64,000 nt of DNA from the IMG/VR virus record IMGVR_UViG_3300009365_003824, positions 1 through 64,000 of that record. The stretch is one strand, 5' to 3'. The stretch's first letter is position 1, and every line of letters starts with the position of its first letter. This DNA is from a virus. Both the position numbers and the translations under genes were made by a program. Positions 9,414 through 17,077 of the stretch are shown one piece after another. A model generated the notes under the pieces. The model worked only from the letters and a program-made list of their open reading frames with translations. It had not been told where the DNA came from and ran no database searches.

Positions 9414-10105
9414 CGTATGTGATTACTTATTACAATCAACCATTCATCGAAAAACAGCTAGAACTATGGTCTTCTTATCCCTCGGATGTTTTATCTCAAT
9501 TGGAATTTGTAATGGTGGATGATGGTTCTAAAACTAGACCATTGGCCCCCATAGTGAGACCCTATAAAAACAAACTTTCAATCAAGTTGTTTGTGATTAC
9601 TAAAGATATTTATTGGAACATCCCTGGTGCAATTAATTTGGGAATGTGCATGACTAATACTCCTTGGGCATTTCACGCAGACGTAGATAATTGGGTTGCA
9701 GCCGAGTCTATGTCTGAAATAATGGATGCTATAGAAAACGAGGAGAATGAATTATATGATTTTGTAGTTCATATAGGCGAAAGGGTGGCCAACAACACAT
9801 CTTCTTTTCTTTTGACTAGGGATTTGTTTTGGAAAATAGGGGGATATGACGAGGATTTTTCTGGACAATATGGACATGATGATATATATTTTAAATATGA
9901 ATGCGAATTTCGAGGACATAAATCTGTGCCTTTGCATGATATTAAAATAAATATGATATATGAAGGCAGAGTGGTTGAATTAGATAACCCGGAAGACAAA
10001 GAATCAGAACCTTCAAGACTGATGCTTCAAGACAAAAAAGAACCTTATAAACCCCATAGGCCCAAAAGGATTTTGAGGTTTCCGTGGAAGCAAATCATCC
10101 TTTAA
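9401..10105 (+). CDS. GT-A-fold glycosyltransferase, family 2-like
   Basis: 234 residues. N-terminal nucleotide-sugar fold (YVITYYNQP, FVMVDDGSKT), a DxD-type metal site in FHADVDNW (about residues 90-97) and a later GHDDIYF acceptor-side acidic motif typical of family 2. It overlaps the preceding GT-B gene by 13 bp and ends tail-to-tail with the LicD-like gene (4-bp overlap). Likely adds one residue to the same glycan as its neighbour. Confidence 0.82.
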   Translation: MSKLTYVITYYNQPFIEKQLELWSSYPSDVLSQLEFVMVDDGSKTRPLAPIVRPYKNKLSIKLFVITKDIYWNIPGAINLGMCMTNTPWAFHADVDNWVAAESMSEIMDAIENEENELYDFVVHIGERVANNTSSFLLTRDLFWKIGGYDEDFSGQYGHDDIYFKYECEFRGHKSVPLHDIKINMIYEGRVVELDNPEDKESEPSRLMLQDKKEPYKPHRPKRILRFPWKQIIL

Positions 10106-10791
10106 ACCATTTTCAATTTGGTTTCTTGAAAGTCTCCAAATTCAAATATGCCTTCGTGAGTTTCATCGGCCTCTCTAAAGTTCACCTTTTTTTTCTGTTC
10201 GATATACCAATCAGCCCCATACCTGAACCTTAGAAATTCTTTGGCATTATTTGGTCCCCATAATTTCCTGCCAAACATCTCTACTTCTTTGCGACCTTGA
10301 ATGAATATTTCAGGGAAAGATTTATGAATGTTTAATCCATCCGAAGTAAGTTCTCTTGTTAATACATCTCTTTTCCAAAAGAACAAATCTACAGTCATGT
10401 GATTAGTGGGACTTCTGGGGATTCTAATTACAGTTTGTCCATGAATCTTTTCTTCAGCAGCGTTTTTAGACTTGTGAATAAACATTCCATAACCGTCTGC
10501 TTTAATTCGGTCCCTCAATCCTATTATTTTCTTTCTATCTGAATAAAACACTCCTAAGTCCCCATCGGTATCGTGAGGAATGTTTTTTCCTGTTCTTACA
10601 GCCCCTAGAAGCGTTCCAAAATCCAACCAATAGTGAATATTTTGTTCTTCAAATAAATCATGCAAGTAAAACAGCACATCCCTCAGATGATTTACACAAC
10701 AGGGGGGCATGACTCTTTTTCTATTGACCCTTGGCCAGTCTTTCTTTTCACATTTAGGCGTATCTAATCTACAACCTACTCTTTTTAGCAT
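10102..10791 (-). CDS. LicD-family phosphotransferase-like protein, copy 1
   Basis: 229 residues from the ATG at 10791; a longer frame to 10845 would overlap the preceding gene heavily. Core LicD features: LDFGTLLGAVR followed by HDTDGDLG, the nucleotidyltransferase-like metal site. LicD/fukutin enzymes transfer phosphocholine or polyol phosphate from a CDP-linked donor to a sugar. It is a clear paralogue of the protein at 14312-15046; both share an MPPCC-x-x-H segment before the core. The gene follows the HExxH protein gene with one base between stop and start, so the two are coupled. Confidence 0.85.
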   Translation of the reverse strand: MLKRVGCRLDTPKCEKKDWPRVNRKRVMPPCCVNHLRDVLFYLHDLFEEQNIHYWLDFGTLLGAVRTGKNIPHDTDGDLGVFYSDRKKIIGLRDRIKADGYGMFIHKSKNAAEEKIHGQTVIRIPRSPTNHMTVDLFFWKRDVLTRELTSDGLNIHKSFPEIFIQGRKEVEMFGRKLWGPNNAKEFLRFRYGADWYIEQKKKVNFREADETHEGIFEFGDFQETKLKMV

Positions 10792-10792
10792 T

Positions 10793-11686
10793 TTAGAAAC
10801 CCAAAATTTCTCTTGTCCACCTTTCACCCAGATACTCCTTAGCAAAAGACCTCATGTTTCTAGCGTGTTCGTCATCGGCTGTCCTTATTTTATTCAAGTA
10901 AGCCGTAGCCTTACTGGTATCACCTATGCTAAGGTTAGCATTATATAGGTCCATAACCCTTTTGATGTGCCACGCCATGAAACTTTTAAATTGAGGATCT
11001 AACCTCTCTGGATTTGACATTGCCATACATAATGAATACACAGTAAATTCTAACATCTGCGTAACAGTTTCGCCTCTGCTTTGAATTTTCAAATCTATCC
11101 TTGTAGCTGAGCCATTTGTGTAGGCAATCCATTCATCACATATGTATAAAGGAGTATCCCCCCACGATCTAGCTTGTTGAACCATATAAAGATTGTATGA
11201 CATTCCTCTTAATTGTGGAGAAACATATTTAGCTGCTGCCTGCATGGTGGTTTTTGGCTCTTCCATAACAACAACATTATCATCCAGAACATAAAAAGCA
11301 TTAATTCTACGAGAGCTTTGCTCTCTAAAGTGGCTTCTTAATTTACTGGCTAACCCGTGCGAAGTCTCGTGTGCCCATGTGATACGGTCAGAATCTCTAT
11401 AAATGTGCCCTGCTGGCATATGAGATTCAATATCTGATAACACTTTTCCCAAACTACTATCCGCTTCTTTAACGGGTTGATAGGTTGAAAAGGTCGGCAC
11501 TGGAGTCTGCAATTCAGGCGGCGGTTGTTGTTGAGGCGGCACAGGCACCCCTGGAAGCGGGTGCTGCTGCACTGGCTGCTGTGATTGAAAGTCGCCTGTC
11601 TGAGCCGGTTGCGATGCACCATGAACGAAAAATAAAACCGATATGGCAAACGCTAGAACTAAAAACATCACCCTTCTATTGTTCAT
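10793..11686 (-). CDS. Exported putative HExxH zinc metallopeptidase
   Basis: 297 residues with an N-terminal signal or anchor segment (VMFLVLAFAISVLFFVHG) and a Q/P-rich linker (about 30-65). The folded domain carries HETSH (about residues 106-110), the HExxH zinc signature, and a downstream acidic ICDEWIAY that could give the third ligand. This is the gluzincin pattern, but I do not recognise the family. Shine-Dalgarno aaggagg lies upstream, after an AT-rich GATAAATA box. Inference: an envelope-located peptidase, or an exported host-like domain with a lost function. It is co-transcribed with LicD-like copy 1. Confidence 0.6.
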   Translation of the reverse strand: MNNRRVMFLVLAFAISVLFFVHGASQPAQTGDFQSQQPVQQHPLPGVPVPPQQQPPPELQTPVPTFSTYQPVKEADSSLGKVLSDIESHMPAGHIYRDSDRITWAHETSHGLASKLRSHFREQSSRRINAFYVLDDNVVVMEEPKTTMQAAAKYVSPQLRGMSYNLYMVQQARSWGDTPLYICDEWIAYTNGSATRIDLKIQSRGETVTQMLEFTVYSLCMAMSNPERLDPQFKSFMAWHIKRVMDLYNANLSIGDTSKATAYLNKIRTADDEHARNMRSFAKEYLGERWTREILGF

Positions 11687-11700
11687 ATCATCCTCCTTGT

Positions 11701-11716
11701 CTAAATATATTTATCC
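11701..11716. promoter_or_regulatory. Palindromic late-promoter-like box in a divergent gap
   Basis: ctaaatatatttatcc between two divergent genes. Read on the minus strand it gives GATAAATA, one base from the T4 late consensus TATAAATA. The core taaatatattta is a palindrome, so it could serve both strands. Each side has its own aaggagg downstream. Confidence 0.5.
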
Positions 11717-11745
11717 AGAAGGAGGATGTTTAACTACTTTATGTT

Positions 11746-12339
11746 ATGGACTTTGAAGGCATTAATTTCGATGATGTGATTGCTGACGCCGAGAAAAAGA
11801 AGAAAAAAAAGAAAAAAAAGAATTCCGGCGAAAAAGGCAAACGGGGTGAGAGAAACCTAGCGAAGGTTCTAAAAGAACGATTCGGATTCGAGTTTACTCG
11901 AACTGTTGGATCGGGCAATCGCTGGGGGCAGGTGTCATTTTTACCTCAGCACGCTACTGATACCTATTCAGGAGACATAGTTTGTCCTGAAAACTTTAAA
12001 TTTGTAATCGAATGCAAAGATGGGTATAATGACTTAGATTTGCATTTTTGCGTAGGTTCCAATAAGGGATACGCTAAAATTGATTCTTGGATAGAGCAAT
12101 CCATTGATGAAGCTAAACGAAGCGAAAGATTGCCTATAATTACTTGGAAGAAAGATTACAAACCTTGGGTAGCGCTTGTCCGAAAAATTGACCTACCTAT
12201 GCGCAGGAAGCCATATCTTGTAATCTGGAAGTCCTTCCACATGATATACAACGACTGGGCTGTGTTACCATTAACCGCTTTGTTAGAATTGCCAGACGAA
12301 TTCTGGTTTAAGGAAGCCAAGGGTGGCGAGGAATCCTGA
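11746..12339 (+). CDS. Holliday-junction-resolvase-like PD-(D/E)xK nuclease
   Basis: 197 residues. After an N-terminal lysine run (about 19-27, coded by AAG/AAA repeats) come GERNLAKVLKERFG, a TRTVGSGNRWGQ loop, GDIV and IECK. The E...D...E-x-K set is the Hjc/RRM3-type archaeal resolvase pattern of the PD-(D/E)xK superfamily. A role in resolving branched DNA before packaging is plausible in a phage with gp46/gp47. The start at 11746 is chosen because the other nearby ATG (11741) is out of frame. It overlaps the next gene by 17 bp. Confidence 0.7.
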   Translation: MDFEGINFDDVIADAEKKKKKKKKKNSGEKGKRGERNLAKVLKERFGFEFTRTVGSGNRWGQVSFLPQHATDTYSGDIVCPENFKFVIECKDGYNDLDLHFCVGSNKGYAKIDSWIEQSIDEAKRSERLPIITWKKDYKPWVALVRKIDLPMRRKPYLVIWKSFHMIYNDWAVLPLTALLELPDEFWFKEAKGGEES

Positions 12340-12661
12340 TAATTGTCCAATTTGTGGAACTTTTATGGAAATAATATGTACTGGGCACCAGCACAAAACA
12401 TGCCCATACATAGATGGCAGAACATATCCAGGCATTTGTTTCGTATGTTTTAATATCCCCAAAGTATGGGATATAACCTACGGAGAGGCCGAAGATGGTT
12501 CAGAAGATGTCTGGAAAGGCCCTTTTTGGGATCACAAGCATCTCCACACAGCAAAAGAACTCGTAGAAGATGGCACCACCGATGATATTGTGTGGGCCAA
12601 AAAAGCAGTTGCCGCAGTGAAGAAGAGAATCACAGCATCCAAAAAGGCAGGAAGATTATAG
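12323..12661 (+). CDS. Small Cys-rich zinc-binding-like protein
   Basis: 112 residues from a GTG start that overlaps the nuclease gene by 17 bp. The N-terminal half has CPIC, CTGH, CPY and CFVC, enough Cys/His for one or two zinc sites. The C-terminal half is helical and lysine-rich. An ATG at 12365 would remove the first cysteine pair, so the GTG is preferred. I do not recognise the family. It overlaps the PLD-like gene tail-to-tail by 6 bp. Confidence 0.65.
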   Translation: MARNPDNCPICGTFMEIICTGHQHKTCPYIDGRTYPGICFVCFNIPKVWDITYGEAEDGSEDVWKGPFWDHKHLHTAKELVEDGTTDDIVWAKKAVAAVKKRITASKKAGRL

Positions 12662-13882
12662 GTGGGTCACTCTTTTGTGTAGTCTTTTTTCGGCTTTGTA
12701 AAGCAATTCAAATTGATGCCTATATTGATAATACACAGTGGGGTTGTTTATTCTTAAAACAGTTTCGTCATTGTGTCTCAAGCCGGGGTGAGTATAATTA
12801 TAGGAGCCAGTCCAAACTATTCGGTGTTCATCTGTTTTTATTAATAGGAATTTATGATGCATCCTCCCACGCCAGTTATCTCGCACTTGGATTTCATCAT
12901 TTAACATATAAACTTCCTTGTTGTAATGCTCATTTCTAACAATTGCAAATGGTATTTTGTTCTCCCTAAGAAATGGAACGGTATTTTTTACGTTTTGCCA
13001 CTCATCACTTAGCAAGACTCGCACCTTAGATCCGCCTTCTTTGAATTTTAATAGGAACTCCCTCACTCTCCTTCTCGTGAAATAAGCCATAGCCACATCT
13101 ATGCGTGTTCGCTCCCCATCTGTTTTTTCATAAATCCTGTGCAGTTCTTTCTCAACTGGACAACTATCCCTTGGCATGAAATACGCTGCCGCAGGGGTTT
13201 CTATTGGGACAAGAGGCTCGAATCTGAATATGTTTAGATTGGGTCTGAGCTTTTTCTTGTTTTTTCTTAAATTGATGGTGTCTTGCAGTTCGTTCCAATG
13301 ATGAGAATATTTCGCGTAAATGTCTTTATCATCATAAATTACCACCATGTTATTAAATTGGTGTGTCTGGGTAATGTTAATATTGGCTGTGGTTTGTATG
13401 ATTACATATTTGCCTATTCCTTCCAATTCGGAAATGAGAAAGAATTTATCGTGCATGTAACCAGTTTTAGCCTCTACCTCAGCTTTGGCCATTTCTTTTC
13501 TTACTTCTGGATCATTAGTGCCAATGCGGGTGTCAATGATGACGTTTTTCTCATGGAAGGCAAGGTTGAACTTTTTTACTAAGGCAGGATGGTTGAATTC
13601 GTTGTATTTATCGAATATTATTTTAGTATCGCAATTTCTGGCTCTATCTACAAATGTTTGCGTAACAAAGTTAGGATTTCCTGGCTCGTCCTTCCATTTA
13701 TCCCTGTAATCCTTTTTAGGTAAACCTGTGTTATCGTTCCACATATAGATGGCGCAACGCACCGTAGCATCATGTGGAATACGAGAAAATAACTTTTCTA
13801 GCTCCACATACATGGAAAAATCTGGCTCGACTTCTTTATTTAACTTAGGTTTAGAAAAATAGGGGCCTAGAAACTTAACCAT
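12656..13882 (-). CDS. Phospholipase D superfamily protein
   Basis: 408 residues from the ATG at 13882; a longer frame to 13975 would run into the divergent gene. Two HKD-type half-sites: MHDKFFLI (about 170) and MHHKFLLIKTDEHRIVWTGS near the C-terminus, each with the polar residues expected downstream (TTANIN; GSYNYT). Family members are phospholipases, phospholipid synthases or nucleases; substrate cannot be told here. No signal peptide. There is no Shine-Dalgarno, but a tatata box lies 8 nt upstream, shared with the divergent cytidylyltransferase gene. Confidence 0.82.
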   Translation of the reverse strand: MVKFLGPYFSKPKLNKEVEPDFSMYVELEKLFSRIPHDATVRCAIYMWNDNTGLPKKDYRDKWKDEPGNPNFVTQTFVDRARNCDTKIIFDKYNEFNHPALVKKFNLAFHEKNVIIDTRIGTNDPEVRKEMAKAEVEAKTGYMHDKFFLISELEGIGKYVIIQTTANINITQTHQFNNMVVIYDDKDIYAKYSHHWNELQDTINLRKNKKKLRPNLNIFRFEPLVPIETPAAAYFMPRDSCPVEKELHRIYEKTDGERTRIDVAMAYFTRRRVREFLLKFKEGGSKVRVLLSDEWQNVKNTVPFLRENKIPFAIVRNEHYNKEVYMLNDEIQVRDNWRGRMHHKFLLIKTDEHRIVWTGSYNYTHPGLRHNDETVLRINNPTVYYQYRHQFELLYKAEKRLHKRVTHL

Positions 13883-13888
13883 AATCTG

Positions 13889-13898
13889 GGTATATATT
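13889..13898. promoter_or_regulatory. Shared TATATA box between divergent genes
   Basis: The whole intergenic gap is 19 bp (13883-13901) and holds ggtatatattatt. The box ends 3 nt before the plus-strand ATG and starts about 8 nt before the minus-strand ATG. Neither gene has a Shine-Dalgarno, so transcripts from this box would be almost leaderless. Confidence 0.45.
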
Positions 13899-13901
13899 AT
13901 T

Positions 13902-14306
13902 ATGAAAATAGGTTTTACTGTTGGAGTCTGGGACTTGTGGCACGATGGACACGTCAATGTCCTTGAACAATCCAAAGAACATTGTGACTACCTCGTAGTA
14001 GGTATAATGACCGACTACTGGGTTCGTGTCCAAAAAGGACACGACAGACCCTTCGAGTCTCTTATTAAAAGAATAGTCGGTCTCAGAAAATGCAAATACG
14101 TTGATAAAATTGTTATTTTAGACACGATGGATATGACTCCTTACCTCCAAATAGCAGATGTTTGGATAAAAGGGGAAGATCAATCCAATATGCGTCCAGA
14201 ATTGTGGCCGAATGAAGTCTATATTAAGAGGACTCCTGATGTTTCAACTACCGAACTAGGAGAAAGATTCAGAAAACCTGGAGAGCCTCTGAAAGAAGAT
14301 TTTTAA
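13902..14306 (+). CDS. TagD-like glycerol-3-phosphate cytidylyltransferase
   Basis: 134 residues, the usual length for TagD-type enzymes. It has the cytidylyltransferase HxGH site (HDGH in GVWDLWHDGHVNVLEQ) and a C-terminal segment ending RTPDVSTTELGERF, where ISTT/STTE is the usual nucleotide-binding motif. It would couple CTP and a phosphorylated polyol into a CDP-activated donor. A LicD-like transferase gene starts 5 bp downstream, so donor synthesis and transfer are probably coupled. The exact substrate is not certain; ethanolamine-phosphate- or sugar-phosphate-specific relatives exist. Confidence 0.85.
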   Translation: MKIGFTVGVWDLWHDGHVNVLEQSKEHCDYLVVGIMTDYWVRVQKGHDRPFESLIKRIVGLRKCKYVDKIVILDTMDMTPYLQIADVWIKGEDQSNMRPELWPNEVYIKRTPDVSTTELGERFRKPGEPLKEDF

Positions 14307-14311
14307 ATCAT

Positions 14312-15046
14312 ATGTTAAAAGTATTACGCGGTTGTACCGTTGCCACAAGGAAGTGCCCTTACCATAATTACGGGCTTGGAGTAAAAGCTCGGAATCCAGA
14401 ATACCTGAAAAGGAAACGGGGCAACGAACCATATATCTACACTAGAGAAATGCCTCCTTGCTGCATCAAGCATTGCAGGGAGTTAATTTGGTATACTATA
14501 GATTTATTGGAAGAAGAAGGAATCACGTATTGGGCTGATTTTGGAACGCTTCTAGGTGCTGTTCGAGAAGGAAGAACAGTTCCACATGATACAGATGCCG
14601 ATTTGTGTGCATTTGTAGAGGATCGACCCAAAATATTAGATTTAAAAGATAGAGTGCAAAAAGATGGCTTTGCTATGGGTATAAAAAGACCAATTCGCCC
14701 TGGTGATGACCATATTAAAATATGCCGTAGTGGCAAGAACCACATGACACTAGACATATTTTTCTGGAGACATGATAATCACAAGAACATCTATAAAAGC
14801 CCTGGCCTCAACGCACCTAAATCATTTCCTGATTGGTGGGTAGAAGAATTGACCAGGGTAGAGATTTTCGGCAAGAAAATGTGGGCACCAAGAGACCCAG
14901 AGCACTTTTTACAAATGAGATTCGGTTCCGCTTGGAAAAAACCGAAAGATGAAAAAGTGCATGATAGTGATGCCATTAGATCCCATGTCTATGGCTTCAC
15001 GTATGCCGACAAAAGAGGTTGGAAAAAAAAAGTAAAACTCACCTAA
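14312..15046 (+). CDS. LicD-family phosphotransferase-like protein, copy 2
   Basis: 244 residues. It has ADFGTLLGAVREG and HDTDADLC, the LicD core, and the MPPCC-x-x-H segment shared with copy 1 at 10102-10791. It likely transfers a phospho-alcohol from a CDP donor, possibly the product of the adjacent TagD-like enzyme. The 3' end carries an A9 run in GGTTGGAAAAAAAAAG, and a further reading frame in the -1 phase continues past the stop (see 15019-15243). Confidence 0.87.
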   Translation: MLKVLRGCTVATRKCPYHNYGLGVKARNPEYLKRKRGNEPYIYTREMPPCCIKHCRELIWYTIDLLEEEGITYWADFGTLLGAVREGRTVPHDTDADLCAFVEDRPKILDLKDRVQKDGFAMGIKRPIRPGDDHIKICRSGKNHMTLDIFFWRHDNHKNIYKSPGLNAPKSFPDWWVEELTRVEIFGKKMWAPRDPEHFLQMRFGSAWKKPKDEKVHDSDAIRSHVYGFTYADKRGWKKKVKLT

Positions 15047-15243
15047 AGAGTGGCGTTTATCTCACAGGTTCAATAAAATCCCCCCCTAAACTCACCGAAT
15101 CTGCCGATTCGTTTGTAGCAAAACGATATTCGGAAGACATACCGTTAGGCGCAACATGGGCTAAGCCACCCAAGAAGAAAAAGAAAAAGAAGAAAAAACG
15201 AGGCGAGAAGCCAAAGAAATTCATAATCAAACGAAAAGACTAA
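15019..15243 (+). CDS. Lys-rich basic frame lacking an ATG, possible -1 extension of LicD
   Basis: Up to 74 residues if the TTG at 15019 is used; no ATG or GTG occurs in frame. The protein is strongly basic, with a K9 run and RGEKPKKF at the C-terminus. It overlaps the LicD copy 2 gene by 28 bp in the -1 frame, and the overlap contains the A9 run, a typical slippery site. It may therefore be made by -1 frameshifting or transcript slippage as a basic tail on LicD, or be a separate small protein, or be non-coding. It overlaps the next minus-strand gene by 4 bp. Confidence 0.4.
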   Translation: MEKKSKTHLKSGVYLTGSIKSPPKLTESADSFVAKRYSEDIPLGATWAKPPKKKKKKKKKRGEKPKKFIIKRKD

Positions 15244-15941
15244 TAATCTCCATTCAGATCGTAGTCAACTAGAGAGTCTATGTTGCAGACTCCACTGCTA
15301 TTCAACCCGGCATTTTTAGCGTTTCGCTTATCGGTTTGATTCATTTTTCGTCTGATGCTTTTTAAGAATTTAACACCCCTGAGTGAATACTTAAATCTAT
15401 CTCCATAGTATCCTGCCATTGCACCAAGAGCAAAAGTTTTGAACCATCTAGGGCCATAACACAACTGATCTGTTACTTGTTCTAAAGTTAAATCTCTCCA
15501 AGAGGCTAATCTTCCAAAATTAGCGCTAAGGGCTTCTCTTGACCCAATGGAACAGTGACCAGAACCAAATGATGCGAACCTGCTACACCAGTAATCCTTT
15601 ACTAGATCATCCGAGTCGCAATTGCCGTAATCAAACATTCCTGACATGCACATCTTCAAACCAGTTTGAACATGTGGTAGAACAGGATGGTAGATCACGT
15701 CATACATTGATGTAATCGGTTTTTTTGACCATCCAACAGAAAGACTCACTTTATATTGCTCATCGTATTCATCCCAGTCCTCCCAAGTGCCTGCAAACAC
15801 TGTGTATGGGAACTGTAATACGAAAGTTTTCGAGCCTATCCGAACAGTTCTAACTTGTGGGGGGTATTCTCGAATTTCCACCCAGTCGTTAGGCATCATC
15901 AACCGACGATATGCTTTTTTTCTCGTATTCCATTGATCCAT
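15240..15941 (-). CDS. Conserved-looking protein of unknown function
   Basis: 233 residues, with ggagc before the ATG. Rich in aromatic residues and cysteines, for example YGNCDSDDLVKDYWCSRF and GSGHCS in the middle, and a basic stretch LKSIRRKMNQTDKRN near the end. It opens a block of minus-strand structural genes (15.2-18.0 kb). I do not recognise a domain; a virion role is suggested only by position. Confidence 0.7.
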   Translation of the reverse strand: MDQWNTRKKAYRRLMMPNDWVEIREYPPQVRTVRIGSKTFVLQFPYTVFAGTWEDWDEYDEQYKVSLSVGWSKKPITSMYDVIYHPVLPHVQTGLKMCMSGMFDYGNCDSDDLVKDYWCSRFASFGSGHCSIGSREALSANFGRLASWRDLTLEQVTDQLCYGPRWFKTFALGAMAGYYGDRFKYSLRGVKFLKSIRRKMNQTDKRNAKNAGLNSSGVCNIDSLVDYDLNGDY

Positions 15942-15969
15942 TTCTTGCTCCGAATGCGCAGAATCCGTC

Positions 15970-16076
15970 CTGAGACCTTTCCATTACCAGTATAGCACAG
16001 ATAGAGGCAATGTGAAAAAAACAACCCCCGGAAGATACCTTCCGAGGGTCTTTTAGCACTGAAAGCGAGGTCTCAG
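15970..16076. other. Long inverted repeat enclosing a terminator
   Basis: ctgagacct (15970-15978) is the exact reverse complement of aggtctcag (16068-16076); with a small bulge the pairing extends into cttt/gaaa. The terminator hairpin lies inside. No coding frame covers it. It may be a structured RNA or simply an extended terminator. Confidence 0.35.
16015..16049 (-). terminator. Rho-independent terminator of the structural gene at 16137-16874
   Basis: The stem CGGAAG/CTTCCG with loop atac extends through a one-base mismatch to accc/gggt. On the minus strand it is followed by ttgttttttt. It stands downstream of the minus-strand gene ending at 16137. Confidence 0.75.
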
Positions 16077-16136
16077 AGCCATACGTCGGCCAAGGGTAAG
16101 CTATCCGTAGCTAACAGGTTAAATTAAGGGCTTGGC

Positions 16137-16874
16137 CTATCCGAATATTTGAATTTGATTTTTAGGAGAGATGTATAGGTTATCACCTACCTCTAACTCA
16201 AACCACACATCGTAGATACCACAAGGAACATCTGTTGTGTCCCATTTGTAATATCCATACAAATGTTCTCGTATTTGAACGAGTTCTCTGTCTACCACCA
16301 ATCTTAAATCTTCTTCTTCAGGTACACAATCACCACAGCTTTGGGCAATGGAAATGTATAAAGGAGATACCACAGCTATATTGCAATAGTATTTTTCCAA
16401 TTCAGATGCGGTAGGCACATTAGGAGTTATTTGGGTTATCAGGTATTGTTTCGCTCCTTGTGCTATTTGATTTGGACGAAATGAAAATGAAAAATCATAG
16501 ATCAATGGAACGGGAGAAGTGAACCACAAATCTCTGAAAACTTGGAAGTAATTCGTTACTTCAGCAATGTCATTTTCATCTTCATTGTATTCTTCAAAAG
16601 CAACATGCCATACATCAGAATAATTACCAACAACAAACAGCCTGTCCTCTAAATTTATTTCTGCACGATAAGTTCCAGTATCATCATGGGTGATGTCTGC
16701 TTCATCAATAGTGTGAACGAGGCGTCTTTTGGTAAGATCGTCAGGCTCATCATTATCGTGTTGATAAATTTCTACTTTTTTTATGGAGTAAACATCAGTA
16801 GGCACGTTGGCGTTCCAAAACAACTGCCGCAGTGTCAAGTCATCTCCTACTTTGGGATTTTGGTATCTTTCCAT
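16137..16874 (-). CDS. Putative virion structural protein
   Basis: 245 residues. Beta-rich, acidic sequence with features of a beta-sandwich adaptor or fibre-base protein (VGDDLTLRQLFWNANVP, DTGTYRAEINLE, VPCGIYDVWFELEVGDN). A cysteine pair occurs in SCGDCVPEEED. Its ATG overlaps the stop of the preceding frame (TAATG), so it is translated together with the baseplate unit upstream. I do not recognise a named family; the virion role is inferred from neighbours and composition. Confidence 0.7.
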   Translation of the reverse strand: MERYQNPKVGDDLTLRQLFWNANVPTDVYSIKKVEIYQHDNDEPDDLTKRRLVHTIDEADITHDDTGTYRAEINLEDRLFVVGNYSDVWHVAFEEYNEDENDIAEVTNYFQVFRDLWFTSPVPLIYDFSFSFRPNQIAQGAKQYLITQITPNVPTASELEKYYCNIAVVSPLYISIAQSCGDCVPEEEDLRLVVDRELVQIREHLYGYYKWDTTDVPCGIYDVWFELEVGDNLYISPKNQIQIFG

Positions 16875-17077
16875 TATTTCTTCTTTTTCCTTTCACGCTC
16901 CATAGCTTTGTGTTCTTTTTCTTTCTGTTCAACAAACAAATGTATCAACTCTTTTCGCATATAAACAGGTATTCTTAAAACTTGTTCAAATCCGCCCATT
17001 CCAGGCATATGATAACATAGAAAGAAAATTTCATGTAGCCATCTTTTGAAAAAAGTTAGACTAGACTTTTCCCAATT
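16874..17077 (-). CDS. 67-codon frame after the baseplate gene, no start codon, -1 phase
   Basis: An open frame of 67 codons between the baseplate gene stop and the next ATG. It looks coding: NWEKSSLTFFKRWLHEIF, then FLCYHMPGMGGFEQ, then a charged helix and KKKK end, and it closes with TAATG onto the next gene. No ATG, GTG or TTG precedes the well-formed N-terminal part; the first ATG is codon 24. Its phase is -1 to the baseplate gene, and the junction is GAG-GAG-GAG-TAA-ATTGGG, a strong Shine-Dalgarno-like run. It may be made by -1 frameshifting or by reinitiation at a non-standard codon. The style recalls small tail-assembly proteins. Confidence 0.55.
   Translation of the reverse strand, partial: NWEKSSLTFFKRWLHEIFFLCYHMPGMGGFEQVLRIPVYMRKELIHLFVEQKEKEHKAMERERKKKK

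Noticed and set aside
11794-11823. Lysine run (AAG/AAA repeats) as a frameshift site
   Set aside because: The frame continues intact into a good nuclease domain on the far side; a similar lysine run at about 15171-15200 also stays in frame.
12592-12939. 115-codon plus-strand frame
   Set aside because: Antisense to the PLD-like gene, with no start signal and a composition typical of a shadow frame.
16070-16137. Possible tRNA or tRNA-like fold
   Set aside because: Hairpins are present but no T-loop (GTTCGA-type), no CCA-like end and no clear anticodon arm.
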